Shown in pieces: positions 1 to 10,563 of a DNA stretch of 64,000 nucleotides (the stretch's first letter is position 1; every line of letters starts with the position of its first letter). The notes under the pieces are model-generated. The model was not told the DNA's origin. It was given only the letters and a program-made list of their open reading frames with translations, and searched no databases. The stretch comes from Nothophaeocryptopus gaeumannii. Its lineage: Eukaryota > Ascomycota > Dothideomycetes > Mycosphaerellales > Mycosphaerellaceae. The stretch is taken from NCBI GenBank assembly GCA_031771865.1, contig JASISA010000022.1:806001-870000 (forward strand). The letters run 5' to 3'. Position numbers and translations under genes: made by a program.

Positions 1-531
1 CTGGTCTCGAACTTCGTGCGGCAGATTTTGCAAGGTCTGAACTACTTGCATTCAAAGGACATCATCCACCGTGACATCAAGGGCGCGAATATCCTTGTCG
101 ACAACAAGGGCACAGTGAAGATATCCGATTTCGGCATCAGCAAACGTGTAGAGGCTTCCACTTTACTGAAACCCGGACCGCATCTCAAGCGTGGAGGCCC
201 TCGCGTGTCGCTGCAGGGCTCCGTGTTCTGGATGGCGCCTGAGGTCGTGAGGCAGACTGCATACACCAAGAAGGCTGACATCTGGTCGCTGGGGTGTCTC
301 ATTGTCGAAATGATGACGGGCAGTCACCCTCACCCTAACTGCACTCAGCTACAAGCCATCTTTAAGATTGGCGGAAGCGGTTCGAATGCAGACAATGCGA
401 AGCCGGATCTCCCCCAGAACGCTACCGAAGGCGCAAAAGAGTTCTTGCGCAGCACATTTGAGCTCGAACACGAGAAGCGGCCAAGTGCCGAAGAGCTGAT
501 GGCCATGGCATTTGCGCAGGTCAAGGCATGA
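1..531 (+). CDS. STE11: Ste11-type MAPKKK, C-terminal part of kinase domain (5' end outside window)
   Basis: This is the last 176 codons of a serine/threonine kinase that is open at the left edge of the window. Visible in order are the catalytic loop HRDIKGANIL, the DFG motif (DFGISK), the activation-segment end GSVFWMAPEVV, the DIWSLGC motif and the closing arginine (KRPSAEEL). The string SLQGSVFWMAPEVV followed by QAIFKIG fits Ste11/SteC rather than Bck1. In the family, Ste11 phosphorylates the MAPKK Ste7 in the mating/filamentation pathway and also serves osmosensing; in plant pathogens it is commonly needed for virulence. The N-terminal SAM and RA domains would lie outside the window. The ORF ends shortly after the kinase domain, as expected. 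Confidence 0.85.
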   Translation: MVSNFVRQILQGLNYLHSKDIIHRDIKGANILVDNKGTVKISDFGISKRVEASTLLKPGPHLKRGGPRVSLQGSVFWMAPEVVRQTAYTKKADIWSLGCLIVEMMTGSHPHPNCTQLQAIFKIGGSGSNADNAKPDLPQNATEGAKEFLRSTFELEHEKRPSAEELMAMAFAQVKA

Positions 532-1780
532 AATGAACAAAGTAGAGCAATGACGTGAAAAGGACAGGAATGATATGATAGGATGAAAGATGAAAGAGGG
601 CCAGTTTAGTGATCGGATCGCAGCATTACCAGGAAAGGACATCACTTACAGATTGAATGGGTGGTATCTGAAGGATCTTCTGCAGATGTGTAAGATTTGC
701 GACGAGACGGCTTTCGGCCAAAGCAGCCAACATCTCTATGGCGGCTGAAGAGGGAAGATGAATGGAAGCTCACGGTCGTCTTCGAATGGGCCGAAAGAGT
801 AATGGTAATACCCTCTCAAGTAGTCGGAACAGGCAGGCAGGCAGACCACGCTACTCAAAGTACCGGATTGCCGCCCACTCGCTCTTCCTCTCTCTTACAA
901 CACTGGTTTGTGGTATAACGCATCGCTGTTTCATAATAGTCTGAAGATGTTGTTGTGGCAAAACGGTGCGCAAGGTGAGGTCTTCATCTCGTATACAAGA
1001 TGCCCAAAACCTGATCCCTGATCGGCCCCGAAGTAGGTAGGCCTAAGGACTTGGGAGAAACGGCCTGGACTCCGTCACCGGTCTCAGGCGAGGACGCCCC
1101 GTCAGTCGCCGTAGCCCGTGTGTCAGGTCAGACATGGTTGAATGAACTGCTGCCTCGGATGATGTAGCATACTGTCGCTGATGAGCTCATGAGACTGCAG
1201 CTTACATACACACGTGCGTCCGAGGCTTCGAGCAGCTACTCAGATCATGCACATAACCCTGCTGTTTGCAACAGATCCTCTATCAATTCTCCTCCTCCTC
1301 CTCCTCCTCCTTATTGGAATTCGCTTAGACTTCCTTGCAAATCACCCACTCACTCCTCACTGACGCTGGTCAGCCTCGTCAGCTTTGTCAAACAACCGTC
1401 GTCTGAAGCCGCTGAGATCTGTTCACGGTATAGTAGTGCGTCCAGAAATAGAACACTACTCTATGATGAGACAGGTAAAGGAATGGATAGGTTGGTGTTT
1501 TCGTGGCGTCTTGTGATCTAGTGCGAGACGCACGTGTTTCGAGAAAGCCTGGAAGTTTTCTGGAGCTTCCAGATGTGATTGGAAAGGAATGCTTGTGGTC
1601 TTGACATGGATACTCTGGGTCGTTGGGTGTGGTTTGCGAGGTAGAACTTGAAACGATAACAACTCCTGCTTCTTACTTGCTTCGTCTCTACTTCGCGCGC
1701 CGCACGCGCGTTGTGTGAAGAAGGGAGTCATAGGAGCGTTGACGAGACAAAACATGGTCGTGTATACCATGTCTACGCAG
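532..1780. other. Intergenic, no gene supported
   Basis: These 1.2 kb lie between the kinase stop codon and the convergent end of the sulfite-pump gene. Only short unconvincing open frames occur. A (CTC)n microsatellite sits at 1289-1311. Confidence 0.6.
1289..1311 (+). repeat. CTC trinucleotide microsatellite
   Basis: About 7-8 uninterrupted CTC units occur in noncoding DNA. No coding frame supports a function. Confidence 0.8.
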
Positions 1781-3284
1781 CTAGGAAGAGTCACCGTCAT
1801 GGCCTTTCCGAGCCCTGGGTGTTCCATCTTCTCCACTCGAACCACTCTCGACCAGCTTCTCCTCTTCACTCTGCTCCGTGACTGCTTCAAACTCTTTCTG
1901 CTTCAGATTCGCCAAACAAGGAGCGTGGAATAATTTCCCATTCCAAGCTCCTTTCGCTGTGCCAAAAAAGATGAAGATCCAAAGCAAAATTACTGATGTC
2001 GCTGCAGAGCAAAGAATGAAAGGTCAGCAATTGTTTCAGACTTCGGATGGCCCTAGCCTTTGGTTTCTCACCGAAGATAGTTCCGAGGACTCTGAAGAAT
2101 AGAGATGGCAATTCTTCACCGATGAGAATCGTGCTAACGGAGAATACGCCTAAAGGAAACGTGAATCCCCACCAGCCCATATTGAAAGAGAATGGCCGGG
2201 CTTTGTAGATGGATGCCAGTGCCAGTGCCAACCAGATGAGTCCGTATCCCCACATTATCAAGGCGAGGAAGAAGCCTAGCACGTAGGCTATCTGTCCAGC
2301 CAGCGGATCAATTGTCTGAGTCTTTGGAAAGACTTCTTTGCTCACTCTGCCAAGATATAAAATCGTATAGCCTCCAAAGCCTAGAGGTCCGAGAGGCAGG
2401 AAGCAGCTGACGATGACCTCGCGGGGTGGCATTTTGTGGAGGGCTAGGCGTTGGTAATAAATCACGAGGACCGAGACTGCCATCGGAACTCCCATGCCCC
2501 ACATGATGTAGCTTGCAATGATGGTGCCCAATGCGAGTTGAGGATTAGGCATTACGTTGGCCATCTCCGAACCTGTGCCCGCTGCAACAATGGTCGCTGC
2601 GATGGGCAGCAGTTGAGCTGCTGTTATGGAATCGAGAGAGCGCTGATGAGAAGCAGACATACTGCAAGAAATGTCAGCAGACAATTGAAGGAACGGGTAA
2701 GATCTTGTAACTCACAGCAATATCCCCAGCGTTACCGTCACTGTAACAGCAACAACCGAATCCAAAATCCACAATGCCCAAGCGAAATAAACCGTCCACT
2801 CTCCCCAAGCAGGCACACAAACAAAAATCACCATCTCCACAATCGTCGCAAAACCCATCGGTATCGTGCCCAGAAACAGACTATTCACCGGATCCTGCAT
2901 CATCACCGTCCATATCTCCGGCCAAATCGTATATCTCATAACAGAAATGACGAAAGCAAGAGAGAAGAGAACGACGTTGAGGACAAAGAATATGATGGAG
3001 AGGTAGTAGAGCCAGTCCGACTTCCAAGGGATCGTGATGAAGATTGTGCTAACTATACCCGTTCCCATCGTGACGGAAAACCAAGAAGGACTGAAGTTCC
3101 GCACGACGCGACGCCAGCCATGGTCGTTTTTGGAGGTAAGAATGGGCTGTTGATTGTTTTCGGAGTATGTCTTGTCGCCGCTGCTGCCGCACGGGTCTGA
3201 GGCCTCGCCATTGCCGGTAGGTGGACCTCTTCGCTCGGCGTCGAGCCTCGCTGCGGCGGTTTCTGTTACCGCGGGATTGTCCAT
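1781..3284 (-). CDS. SSU1: Sulfite efflux pump, TDT family (Ssu1-like)
   Basis: Plasma-membrane exporter of the tellurite-resistance/dicarboxylate (TDT) family. Ssu1 members expel sulfite, giving tolerance to sulfite made during cysteine breakdown or keratin attack. Exons 3284-2716, 2661-2072 and 2001-1781 give 459 aa. The introns are 54 and 70 nt, in phases 2 and 1. After a polar N-terminus of about 50 residues comes the family signature FSPSWFSVTMGTGIVS, then about ten hydrophobic segments, including MANVMPNPQLALGTII and MGWWGFTFPLGV. The third exon supplies the last membrane segment and the typical FGTAKGAWNGKLFHAPCL tail, followed by an acidic end. Length and motif order match intact family members. 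Malate or other dicarboxylate transport is the alternative within the family. Confidence 0.88.
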
Positions 3285-3600
3285 GTCGTTCGAGATGACA
3301 TCGTTCGTTCTTCTGATCGTGGAGGTCTCCAGATGTTGGATAGAAGTTACATCTCGTTGAGAAGATTTGGTGTGTCTTGTCAGTCGGGAAGAGGTGACGT
3401 CCTCCGAAAGTCTAGCCCATCCGGACTTGGTCTGTGCGCACGGTACATATCATGTAAGACGATTGCAAATGCAGCAAATTCATTATTGCAATGCCAACAA
3501 TTGCCATTTCGTGGGTATCTCATCTAGTCATAATTTTCCTAAAGGCTAACACGCTCGTTCACTTTCAGGACCAATACACGCTACACACATTAAATCATCT
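3285..3600. other. Short intergenic spacer
   Basis: The 316-nt spacer lies between two minus-strand transporter genes. It must hold the promoter of the sulfite pump and the 3' end of the MFS gene. I see no other feature. Confidence 0.5.
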
Positions 3601-5575
3601 TTACAAGCTCTGCCGACCATTCGTCTCTAATGGCAGTGCCACCATAGCCAAGAATGCCGCGAAGAAGAGTCCAGCAGATGCGTAGATAGGAGCTTTGGGA
3701 TCCACTGCCCCTGCGTTAACGGCGACTATGGGAGCGCAGAGACGGGCAAGACGATTGAGGAAGGATGAGATGCCTGTCCCAGTTCCGCGATTTGGTGCAG
3801 GGAACACCTCAGGCGTGTAGGCGTATAGCACTCCATACATGATGTTCTGAAAGAAGGCTTCCAAGCTGTTGCAGATGTCAGCGAGCGAATGAATATAGCG
3901 TTCAGTGGAGTGGACATACCTCGACATAGCCAGCTGGTACCACGAGTTGCTCGCCTGTGTAAAGAGGATCAGGAAAATGCCGGAGAGAAGTGTTGCCAAA
4001 GCCATCGTTCCTTTGCGACCGAAATGTTTTATTCTGACTGTGTATCATGCAATAATACTACCGGGGACGCCGACCACAGAGGTGACGACGTAGTCGCGAT
4101 ATGTTGTGTTTTCAGAAACGGATTTGCCCCCTGCTTGTGAAAGGTATTGCGGTAGGAAGGCGTTGAAGAGCGGATACCCCATGCCAATTGTGGTCCAAAT
4201 AAACCACAGGAGTACAGTGTTGACGGCCAGTTTCCAGCCGCTAAACAAAGGTTTGATACGGTCGCCACTGAATTTGCCGAGAGACCGCTTCACAATTTGA
4301 GTGGTGCTGAGCTTCTGGTCTGGAACTTCGTCAGGATGACCTCCAATGGCGTTGAGTATGTCTTCAGTCAACCAGGTCTTAGCACCATTGAAGTATGCGA
4401 TGCCGTGAACGACTGCAACTGCTTCCGCCTGGCGGCCGCGAGAGAGCAGGAACTTGGGCGATTCGAAGAGGTGGAAGAAGAAGAAGCGATAGATGAACAT
4501 GGCAAATGTCAAAGCGCCGATCGTGAGGACAAAGTAGCGCCAGCCCCAGTGGGTCGGATAGTTTGGAATGAAACCCCAGGCGATCAGAGAGGAAACGAGT
4601 TGTCCCACGGGCCACCAGACGGACAGCAAGGTCAGAAGATTGCCGCTTGCCATGGGCAGGAATTCGAGAAAGAGTGCGCCATCGACTGGAAGGTTGCCGC
4701 CGACTCCAAGACCAACGCAGGCATATAGCGCGCAGGTGCCAATCCAAGTTGGTCCACCGCCAGCAGCAAGACCAAATGCACCTGCCAGGAAAAGCGTGAA
4801 GTTGAAGGCTAGTCTCCGTCCGACAATGTCCGAAGCAATTCCCCAGAAGGAAGCTCCAATGCACAGTCCTAGAAACAAACTCAGAGTCGTGTACCTGACC
4901 TGGTTATCGCTGACGCCAAATTCGGTGCTGAGGGATGGAAGGGTTAAGGCAACACCTTGAAGCCAGAGGTTATCGGCGAACCAGCCAAATCCACAAAGCA
5001 TGAAGAGCTGCCATTGGTATCTTCCCATTCCAATGTCTTGGATGGCCTTGTTGATGACCTTGCTCTTGACTGCTCTCACATCAGTTCCACTCGATTGGAG
5101 CATCATTGTGATTCTACTCACTGTCGTAAACGGTGTCGTGACCGCTTGCGGCGCTCTCGCTCTCGATATCAACCCTCAAGCTGTCAAGAGTGCGGTGTCC
5201 AGGTCCATCCTGGAATGTCTGATCTCCATCGCGAGAAGGCGAATAGTCTGTCTTCTCTAAGTCAGGCTTTTCGCTTGTGATACTGCTCTTCCTCCCGGGA
5301 ATTAGGCTGTTGTTGGCTGATGTACGTCTTTCTGATCTAGGCAATCCTGTTAGTATGCCTTACATGGCATCATCGGTAGGTCGAACTCACGTCTCCAGCG
5401 GAATGAGCACGCCTGGGAATTCAGATGTGTCGTGCTTCGCGAAACTGTTGGTCAGATTCATCAGCGTATGTTTCTTGACCATTACAGCTTCTCTTTCCAC
5501 GCGTTGCAGGCCCTTCTTGGTTGCTTCCAGGCCGGTCTTGCTCCAAGAGCTGATGGAAGAACTTCTGGAAACCAT
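3601..5575 (-). pseudogene. MFS transporter (SV2/sugar-phosphate type) interrupted by an in-frame TGA
   Basis: Exons 5575-5391, 5336-5122, 5069-3920 and 3865-3601 form a 605-codon frame. All three introns (54, 52 and 54 nt) have good signals and matching phases. The protein has a polar N-terminus, the MFS loop motif DIVGRRLAFN, the segment VGLGVGGNLPVDGALFLEF and a late YTPEVFPAPNRGTG motif, as in SV2-like/organic-anion or sugar transporters. At 4045-4047 (codon 475) the frame meets TGA within GVPGSIIA-stop-YTVRIKHFGRKGTM. Coding continues in the same frame on the far side, with the loop motif HFGRKGTM intact. Translation would stop after 474 residues and lose roughly the last three membrane helices. 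Either the gene is freshly inactivated or one base is a sequencing error. The start at 5575 is my choice; earlier in-frame starts exist. Confidence 0.75.
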
Positions 5576-6757
5576 AGCTGCTGCGAGGCAAACTGAGCGA
5601 GGGAGCGAGAGGGGGATACGAACGGATTGATAGATTTGAACATCGAAGGCATGGATGCTATTGCGGCTGGGGCCGGAATTCCTGCAGTGCGGTGATGATG
5701 GTAATCTGGCGTACCGGCAGAGATAGGAGTCGAGTGCTGATAGTACACAGAGTGGTGCGTATGGGGGTAGCCGCGAGTTGCCACAAAATTGTCGCCTGTG
5801 GGAGGCGGGTGGAGAAAGTCGCTTTTGGGTAATCGTCTCAATGATGTATGGCCGGACAGGTGTCGCTTTGGGTACAGTCTCTTTCACACCACAATCCAGG
5901 TACACTAGTTGGTGTGAAGCCGCACAGGTTGCATTGGCGGAGTTGTTGCTTAGGGATGGTCCTGATTCGCACTCGACGTGCGTATAGTTCACGACAGTGA
6001 TGTTCGTCGACAGGTAGTAAAACGGAGGTTGCTGGCGAATGAAGTGTCTCGGATTTCACACTAGCTAAATGCCTGAGGGGAGAGGATGCTGCAATGCCTG
6101 ATGCTCGTTTGCGTATATAGGTCCCTTAGAGATGAAGTTATGGCGGTGGATAGCAGAACAACATCAACACATGGCCACGCAGGAGCGCGTAGGGCGTATG
6201 GCTATGGCCACCAGGCGGAGTTTCTCTCGGCGCGAGTTCATCAGCGTTCTGCGTTCGCTGTTAGTCACGAGCGTGGTAGAACTAGTTCTAGAGCGAACGA
6301 GACGGCATCTGCGCGTCCGTCGCCATCACTCTCTGTCTCCTCGAACCTTGCCCACGCTCTGGTCAGCGTGACACTGATATCAATATGTCAGTGAACCACG
6401 AAGACGTCTCCAACACACACTTTGCTCATGGGACAGTCTTATCTGCGGCGGCAAGAAGTACGGAGAGTCGGAGACTCCATCACGCACAGCAGTTCAAAAC
6501 ATCATGGCATGACAAGGCAACTCGACAGTACATGCAGGGCGTACACCTGCCTTTGTCCACGGATGAACGACATCGCAATATATGCTCGTGACCGTCCAAT
6601 TTCGGGATATTTCACAAGGCACAGATGCCAGATCTAGACGCTGTGGACAGTTAATGGAAGATCAGAAGGACACGAAGCGAACAAAACGGTATGCGCTGTG
6701 ATTCCTATTACCTACTCCGACTCCCTGTAGACAAAACCACCTAAAATTATAGCCTTC
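5576..6757. other. Intergenic, no gene supported
   Basis: The 1.2 kb lie upstream of the MFS gene and downstream of CYP505. Several open frames of 60-110 codons occur on both strands, but none has recognisable domains or matching splice partners. Confidence 0.5.
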
Positions 6758-9700
6758 TCAAGCGAAAACATCGACCACAAATCTCTCGTTCCTCCGCTCC
6801 GCGAACCATTGCTCTGCCTGCTCAGTCGTCAAATCTTCGCCTTTTTCTTTCATGCTCTCAACCAGCAACCTGTGAGCGACTTTGCCCACCCCAGCAGAGA
6901 CATCAGGCCCACCGCAGGTGAACACCTTGGCACCCGCTCTCCACAGCCTCAACACGTCCTCTTTGTCTTTCAGCACCCGGTCCTGAATATACCTGCACCC
7001 CTCCGACTGTTTGCTTTCGCGGCTGAAGGCGTACCGAACGTCCACAGCGCCCGACTTGACCCACTCGTCCATTTCAGAGGCATACAGTCTGTCATTTGAT
7101 GCAGACCTGCATCCCATGAACATCAAAGCCGGGGCCAGATTCCGGCCAGCAGCGATTTGATTCGCTCGTTCCTGGATGAATCCGCGGAAAGGCGCCAGTC
7201 CTGTTACAGCTCCAAACATGATGATGGGTGTCTTTGAGACGTCTGCTGGAAGATGGAAATACTTGTTCGTCCTGCGAATCGACACCAAGATCTCGTCACC
7301 GGCCCGAAGATCCTTCAGGTAGTTCCCTGTGACGCCGACGTACCGACCAACTCCACTTCTGGACTTCTCATCGATGATGCCATACGTGATGGAACACGTC
7401 GTTGAATCAGTGAGAGGTGAAGAGGAGATGGAGTAGAGTCGCGGCCTAAGCGGAGGAAGCATCGACACGAAAGTGCTGAATGGCAATTCTAGGGATGGGT
7501 ACCTCTCCAGCAAGTCTAAGATGCTGACTCGTTGCTCTAGCATTTCGTCGAATGTGGATTTATCTTGGAAGGCTTCAAGCACAGCCTTCTCCTGGGAGTC
7601 TTGAGTGGCCGCGATGCACATTCGAAGATCCTTCTTTGTCACAGGCACACTGAGCTCAACGAAATCCTTCAAAACTTCATGAACCGAGAGTGGGGTACCA
7701 GTTGGCAGATATGTCGCTGATCCTGGCTTAATGTTCATCGTCGCATCTGCTGGTATCTTGAAGTGCTTCATGGCCCTGGAGATGTTTTGAGCCGGGTTGG
7801 TCGGCAATACTGCGAGGTAGTCACCGGTGTCGTAAGTCATATCCTCGGGAAGCTGAATCTCAAGATGACGTTTCTCGGGCTCTCCGTCAGACGTGAGACG
7901 ATGAGTTTGCTTGACGGTTCCGGTTTTAACATCCTGTCGCAAGAATGAACTTCGATCCTGGGTGGCCATTTCGATCTCGAGGGTTGGCGCGGTCTCTTGC
8001 TGGGACCCAGTCGGCGCAATGGTAGGCCAGAGAGAACCCTCCATCCAGCTGTCGAAGTCCGAGAAGATGTCGCCAGCTGCTGCATCCGCAAAGCCTGCGT
8101 CGACAATTCTCGTCCCACCGTGGCTCTCGAAGAGTCCGTCCATGAGCTTGGGAATGCGGTGGAAGGTGGTCGTCCAGTCTCGGTGCCCGCATCCAAAGAC
8201 AGTGTACTGAAGACCTTGAAACTTCTTGTTGCTTCCCTGTAGCATTTCAAGCCACTTCACGAACTGGCCAGCGTTGTCGGTGGGCTGACCTTCGTAGGAT
8301 GCTGTGATGGCCACTACGGGCTGACCGTCTGTCGGCACTGCGTCTACCGCGTCGTTCAGTTCCAGCACCTGGGCGCTGAACCCACGCCGACGAGCTTCGA
8401 GAGACAGCTTCTGAGCAAGTGAGGTGCAGGTTCCAGTGTTCGAGCCGTACAGTATAGTCAACGGCTTTCCTTTCCCGACCAAGCTGTCTGTTCTACGCAG
8501 CCCCTGCTGAACAGCAGACTGCACTGCTTGTTGCGAGGAAGACAACGACGCTTGCAGGCTTGAAGCAGAAATGCCCTCGCGCAGAGTGGCTCGCATGTGG
8601 AAACCCACAGGCTTGATTGTGAGGGTTTGCTTGATCTTCAGCTGATAGCTTGGGTCATCCAGAGTCAGATTGAAGCTCTGTAAGATCATCGCCATCACCA
8701 GCTGAGCTTCTTGCCACGCGAAAGCTCGTCCAATGCAAGACCGTACGCCAGAGCCGAAGGGTTTCCATGCCGACTTTGGTAGCTTGTTGAACGCATCTCC
8801 AAGCATGCGCTCTGGCTTGAACTCGTTCGCATCTTCTCCGTAGACCTTGGGATCACGCTGCGATTTTGTGATAAGGCAGCCGATTTTGTCGTCACGTTTC
8901 ACAGCGTACTTTCCGCCTGCCAGCTCTTCGACATCATTCGGATTGTCTCTACGAATACCACGCGTGAAAGCCGGAGCTGTAGGGCAGAGTCTAAGAGTTT
9001 CTCGTAGCACAGCATTGATGTACTCAAGGTCCCGCAGGTGCTTCGCAGTTACCTTGCTCTTGCCGACAACTGAGTCAACCTCTTGTTGTGCTTTGAAATA
9101 TGTCTCTGGATTCTGCAGAAGGAACAAGAATGCAAAGCTCAGCAAGCCACTAGTCGTTTCGTGACCCGCAATGAGGAACGTGTTCATGTTCGATGATATC
9201 AATGCGTCTGACATCCTTTCGCCGGTCTTCGGATCCTTTCCCAAAATCATAGCATTTAGAAGATCGGGCTTGTCTGTGGGATTGTTTCGTCGAATGTCGA
9301 CCAGCTCCTGCGCTACTTCTTTCATGTACTGTTTGTCAACCGCCAACTTCTCGCCGCTCTTGTCCCAAGGTATCAACTTCTTGATCATTGAGCCCACCTT
9401 CAGCCGGTCTGATGATGCGGCGAGCGATGTATTCATAGCCTGTACGTACGGATGAAGCTCATCTTGGTAGAAACTGTTGAATCGATAGTCCATAGCACAA
9501 AGGGCGATCGTATCTAAAGTGAGACGTGTGAAGTCTTCAGTCGCAGGTATCTTATATCCAGGCATCCGAGCCCATTTTAGTACCAGCTGAGAGGCAACGT
9601 CGTGCATCTCATCGAACATCCCTTCAATGGCCAGTGGACCGAAAGCAGGTAAGAGGATCCTGTGAGCCAGCTGCCAGTCCATTGTCTCCTCGCTAGTCGC

Positions 9701-10027
9701 AGAGAAGAGTCCCTGAGTGGCTCGAGATTTTGTTCTATCCAGAGAAGCGACGCCATCTCCCGGGCTTTTCCAGAATCTCCTCTCATCAGTCACTTCGTCC
9801 ACCAGCGCGACGCTTGAGACGAAAATTCGTTCTTTGCCAAGAATGTTGACCTTGAAGATTTCTCCATATGTATCTGCTATCCGTTCCAGTGCTCTGATTG
9901 GAACCTCATCTTGATTCAGATCCAGAAGATTCCCGATAACAGGAAGGCTAGGAGGAGACGGAATGTTATCGCGAGCAGTGTGAGCCATTGTAATTCGATT
10001 TGTTCTTGGGAGGCAATCGAAAGACAT
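6758..10027 (-). CDS. CYP505 self-sufficient fatty-acid hydroxylase (P450-reductase fusion)
   Basis: A single-exon 1089-aa fusion of a P450 and its reductase, the P450foxy/CYP505 architecture. It performs subterminal (omega-1 to omega-3) hydroxylation of fatty acids with NADPH and needs no separate reductase. The haem domain shows the oxygen-binding helix AGHETTSG (about 287-294), the ETLRL ExxR motif (about 343) and the haem loop FGSGVRSCIG, with the thiolate Cys at about 431. A linker rich in Ser/Gln (about 488-515) leads to the FMN domain (ILYGSNTGT, about 525), the FAD motif RLYSISSSP, GAVTGLAPFRG and a C-terminal NADPH region with FTCGGP. The protein probably starts at the second Met (ATG at 9988, MAHTARDN), since homologues begin close to the PPSLPVIGNL hinge. 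All motifs are intact. Confidence 0.93.
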   Translation of the reverse strand: MSFDCLPRTNRITMAHTARDNIPSPPSLPVIGNLLDLNQDEVPIRALERIADTYGEIFKVNILGKERIFVSSVALVDEVTDERRFWKSPGDGVASLDRTKSRATQGLFSATSEETMDWQLAHRILLPAFGPLAIEGMFDEMHDVASQLVLKWARMPGYKIPATEDFTRLTLDTIALCAMDYRFNSFYQDELHPYVQAMNTSLAASSDRLKVGSMIKKLIPWDKSGEKLAVDKQYMKEVAQELVDIRRNNPTDKPDLLNAMILGKDPKTGERMSDALISSNMNTFLIAGHETTSGLLSFAFLFLLQNPETYFKAQQEVDSVVGKSKVTAKHLRDLEYINAVLRETLRLCPTAPAFTRGIRRDNPNDVEELAGGKYAVKRDDKIGCLITKSQRDPKVYGEDANEFKPERMLGDAFNKLPKSAWKPFGSGVRSCIGRAFAWQEAQLVMAMILQSFNLTLDDPSYQLKIKQTLTIKPVGFHMRATLREGISASSLQASLSSSQQAVQSAVQQGLRRTDSLVGKGKPLTILYGSNTGTCTSLAQKLSLEARRRGFSAQVLELNDAVDAVPTDGQPVVAITASYEGQPTDNAGQFVKWLEMLQGSNKKFQGLQYTVFGCGHRDWTTTFHRIPKLMDGLFESHGGTRIVDAGFADAAAGDIFSDFDSWMEGSLWPTIAPTGSQQETAPTLEIEMATQDRSSFLRQDVKTGTVKQTHRLTSDGEPEKRHLEIQLPEDMTYDTGDYLAVLPTNPAQNISRAMKHFKIPADATMNIKPGSATYLPTGTPLSVHEVLKDFVELSVPVTKKDLRMCIAATQDSQEKAVLEAFQDKSTFDEMLEQRVSILDLLERYPSLELPFSTFVSMLPPLRPRLYSISSSPLTDSTTCSITYGIIDEKSRSGVGRYVGVTGNYLKDLRAGDEILVSIRRTNKYFHLPADVSKTPIIMFGAVTGLAPFRGFIQERANQIAAGRNLAPALMFMGCRSASNDRLYASEMDEWVKSGAVDVRYAFSRESKQSEGCRYIQDRVLKDKEDVLRLWRAGAKVFTCGGPDVSAGVGKVAHRLLVESMKEKGEDLTTEQAEQWFAERRNERFVVDVFA

Positions 10028-10563
10028 CTGGAGTCATAAAATAATATAATACATGAAAGGGCGGCGCAACACCGAGAAGATACTATTACTGATGGCGGGA
10101 AGGTCACCAAAGTTGAACTTACTGAAAGGTTGCGTGTCAGACGTTGACAAGGCTTCGACCTTGCGCCATATGTCTACGACAGGACACTGCCACATATCGG
10201 TGCCTGCATGCCTCGTGGATGGCGTAGATGGCGTATATCGTTTGAAGTGCCGGCTCCATGCGCTAATGTTCAAGACACACGCCGTGCAAGAGGGTTAGAA
10301 CATGCTAGACGCGATGCATCCTCTTCTGGGTATGCCGCCAAGACGTAGGATGTGAGGTAAGCCGCAACTAGACCCTTTCGGGCGAGCTCTGCGCTTGTGG
10401 CCCTACTCTGTATACGCTGCGACCAAGTTTAGCCGTGTCCTTTTCTGTTTGGGGTGTTAACAGAACTGTACGCTGTACGCTATACGCTTAGCTCCGTCGA
10501 ACGGGTAATTGCCGAACCGGATTTCGGGTAAATGATGCAGTGGGCATACTGGCCTCCATACGA
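10028..10563. other. Intergenic, promoter side of CYP505
   Basis: The 536 nt separate the CYP505 start from the stop codon of the upstream hydrolase gene. No gene or repeat is seen. Confidence 0.5.

Noticed and set aside
4041..4064. Treating gtagtattattgcatgatacacag as a 24-nt intron to remove the TGA in the MFS gene
   Set aside because: It would keep the frame, but 24 nt is far below the shortest introns seen here (47 nt), and removal would delete the GSIIA segment that belongs to the family.
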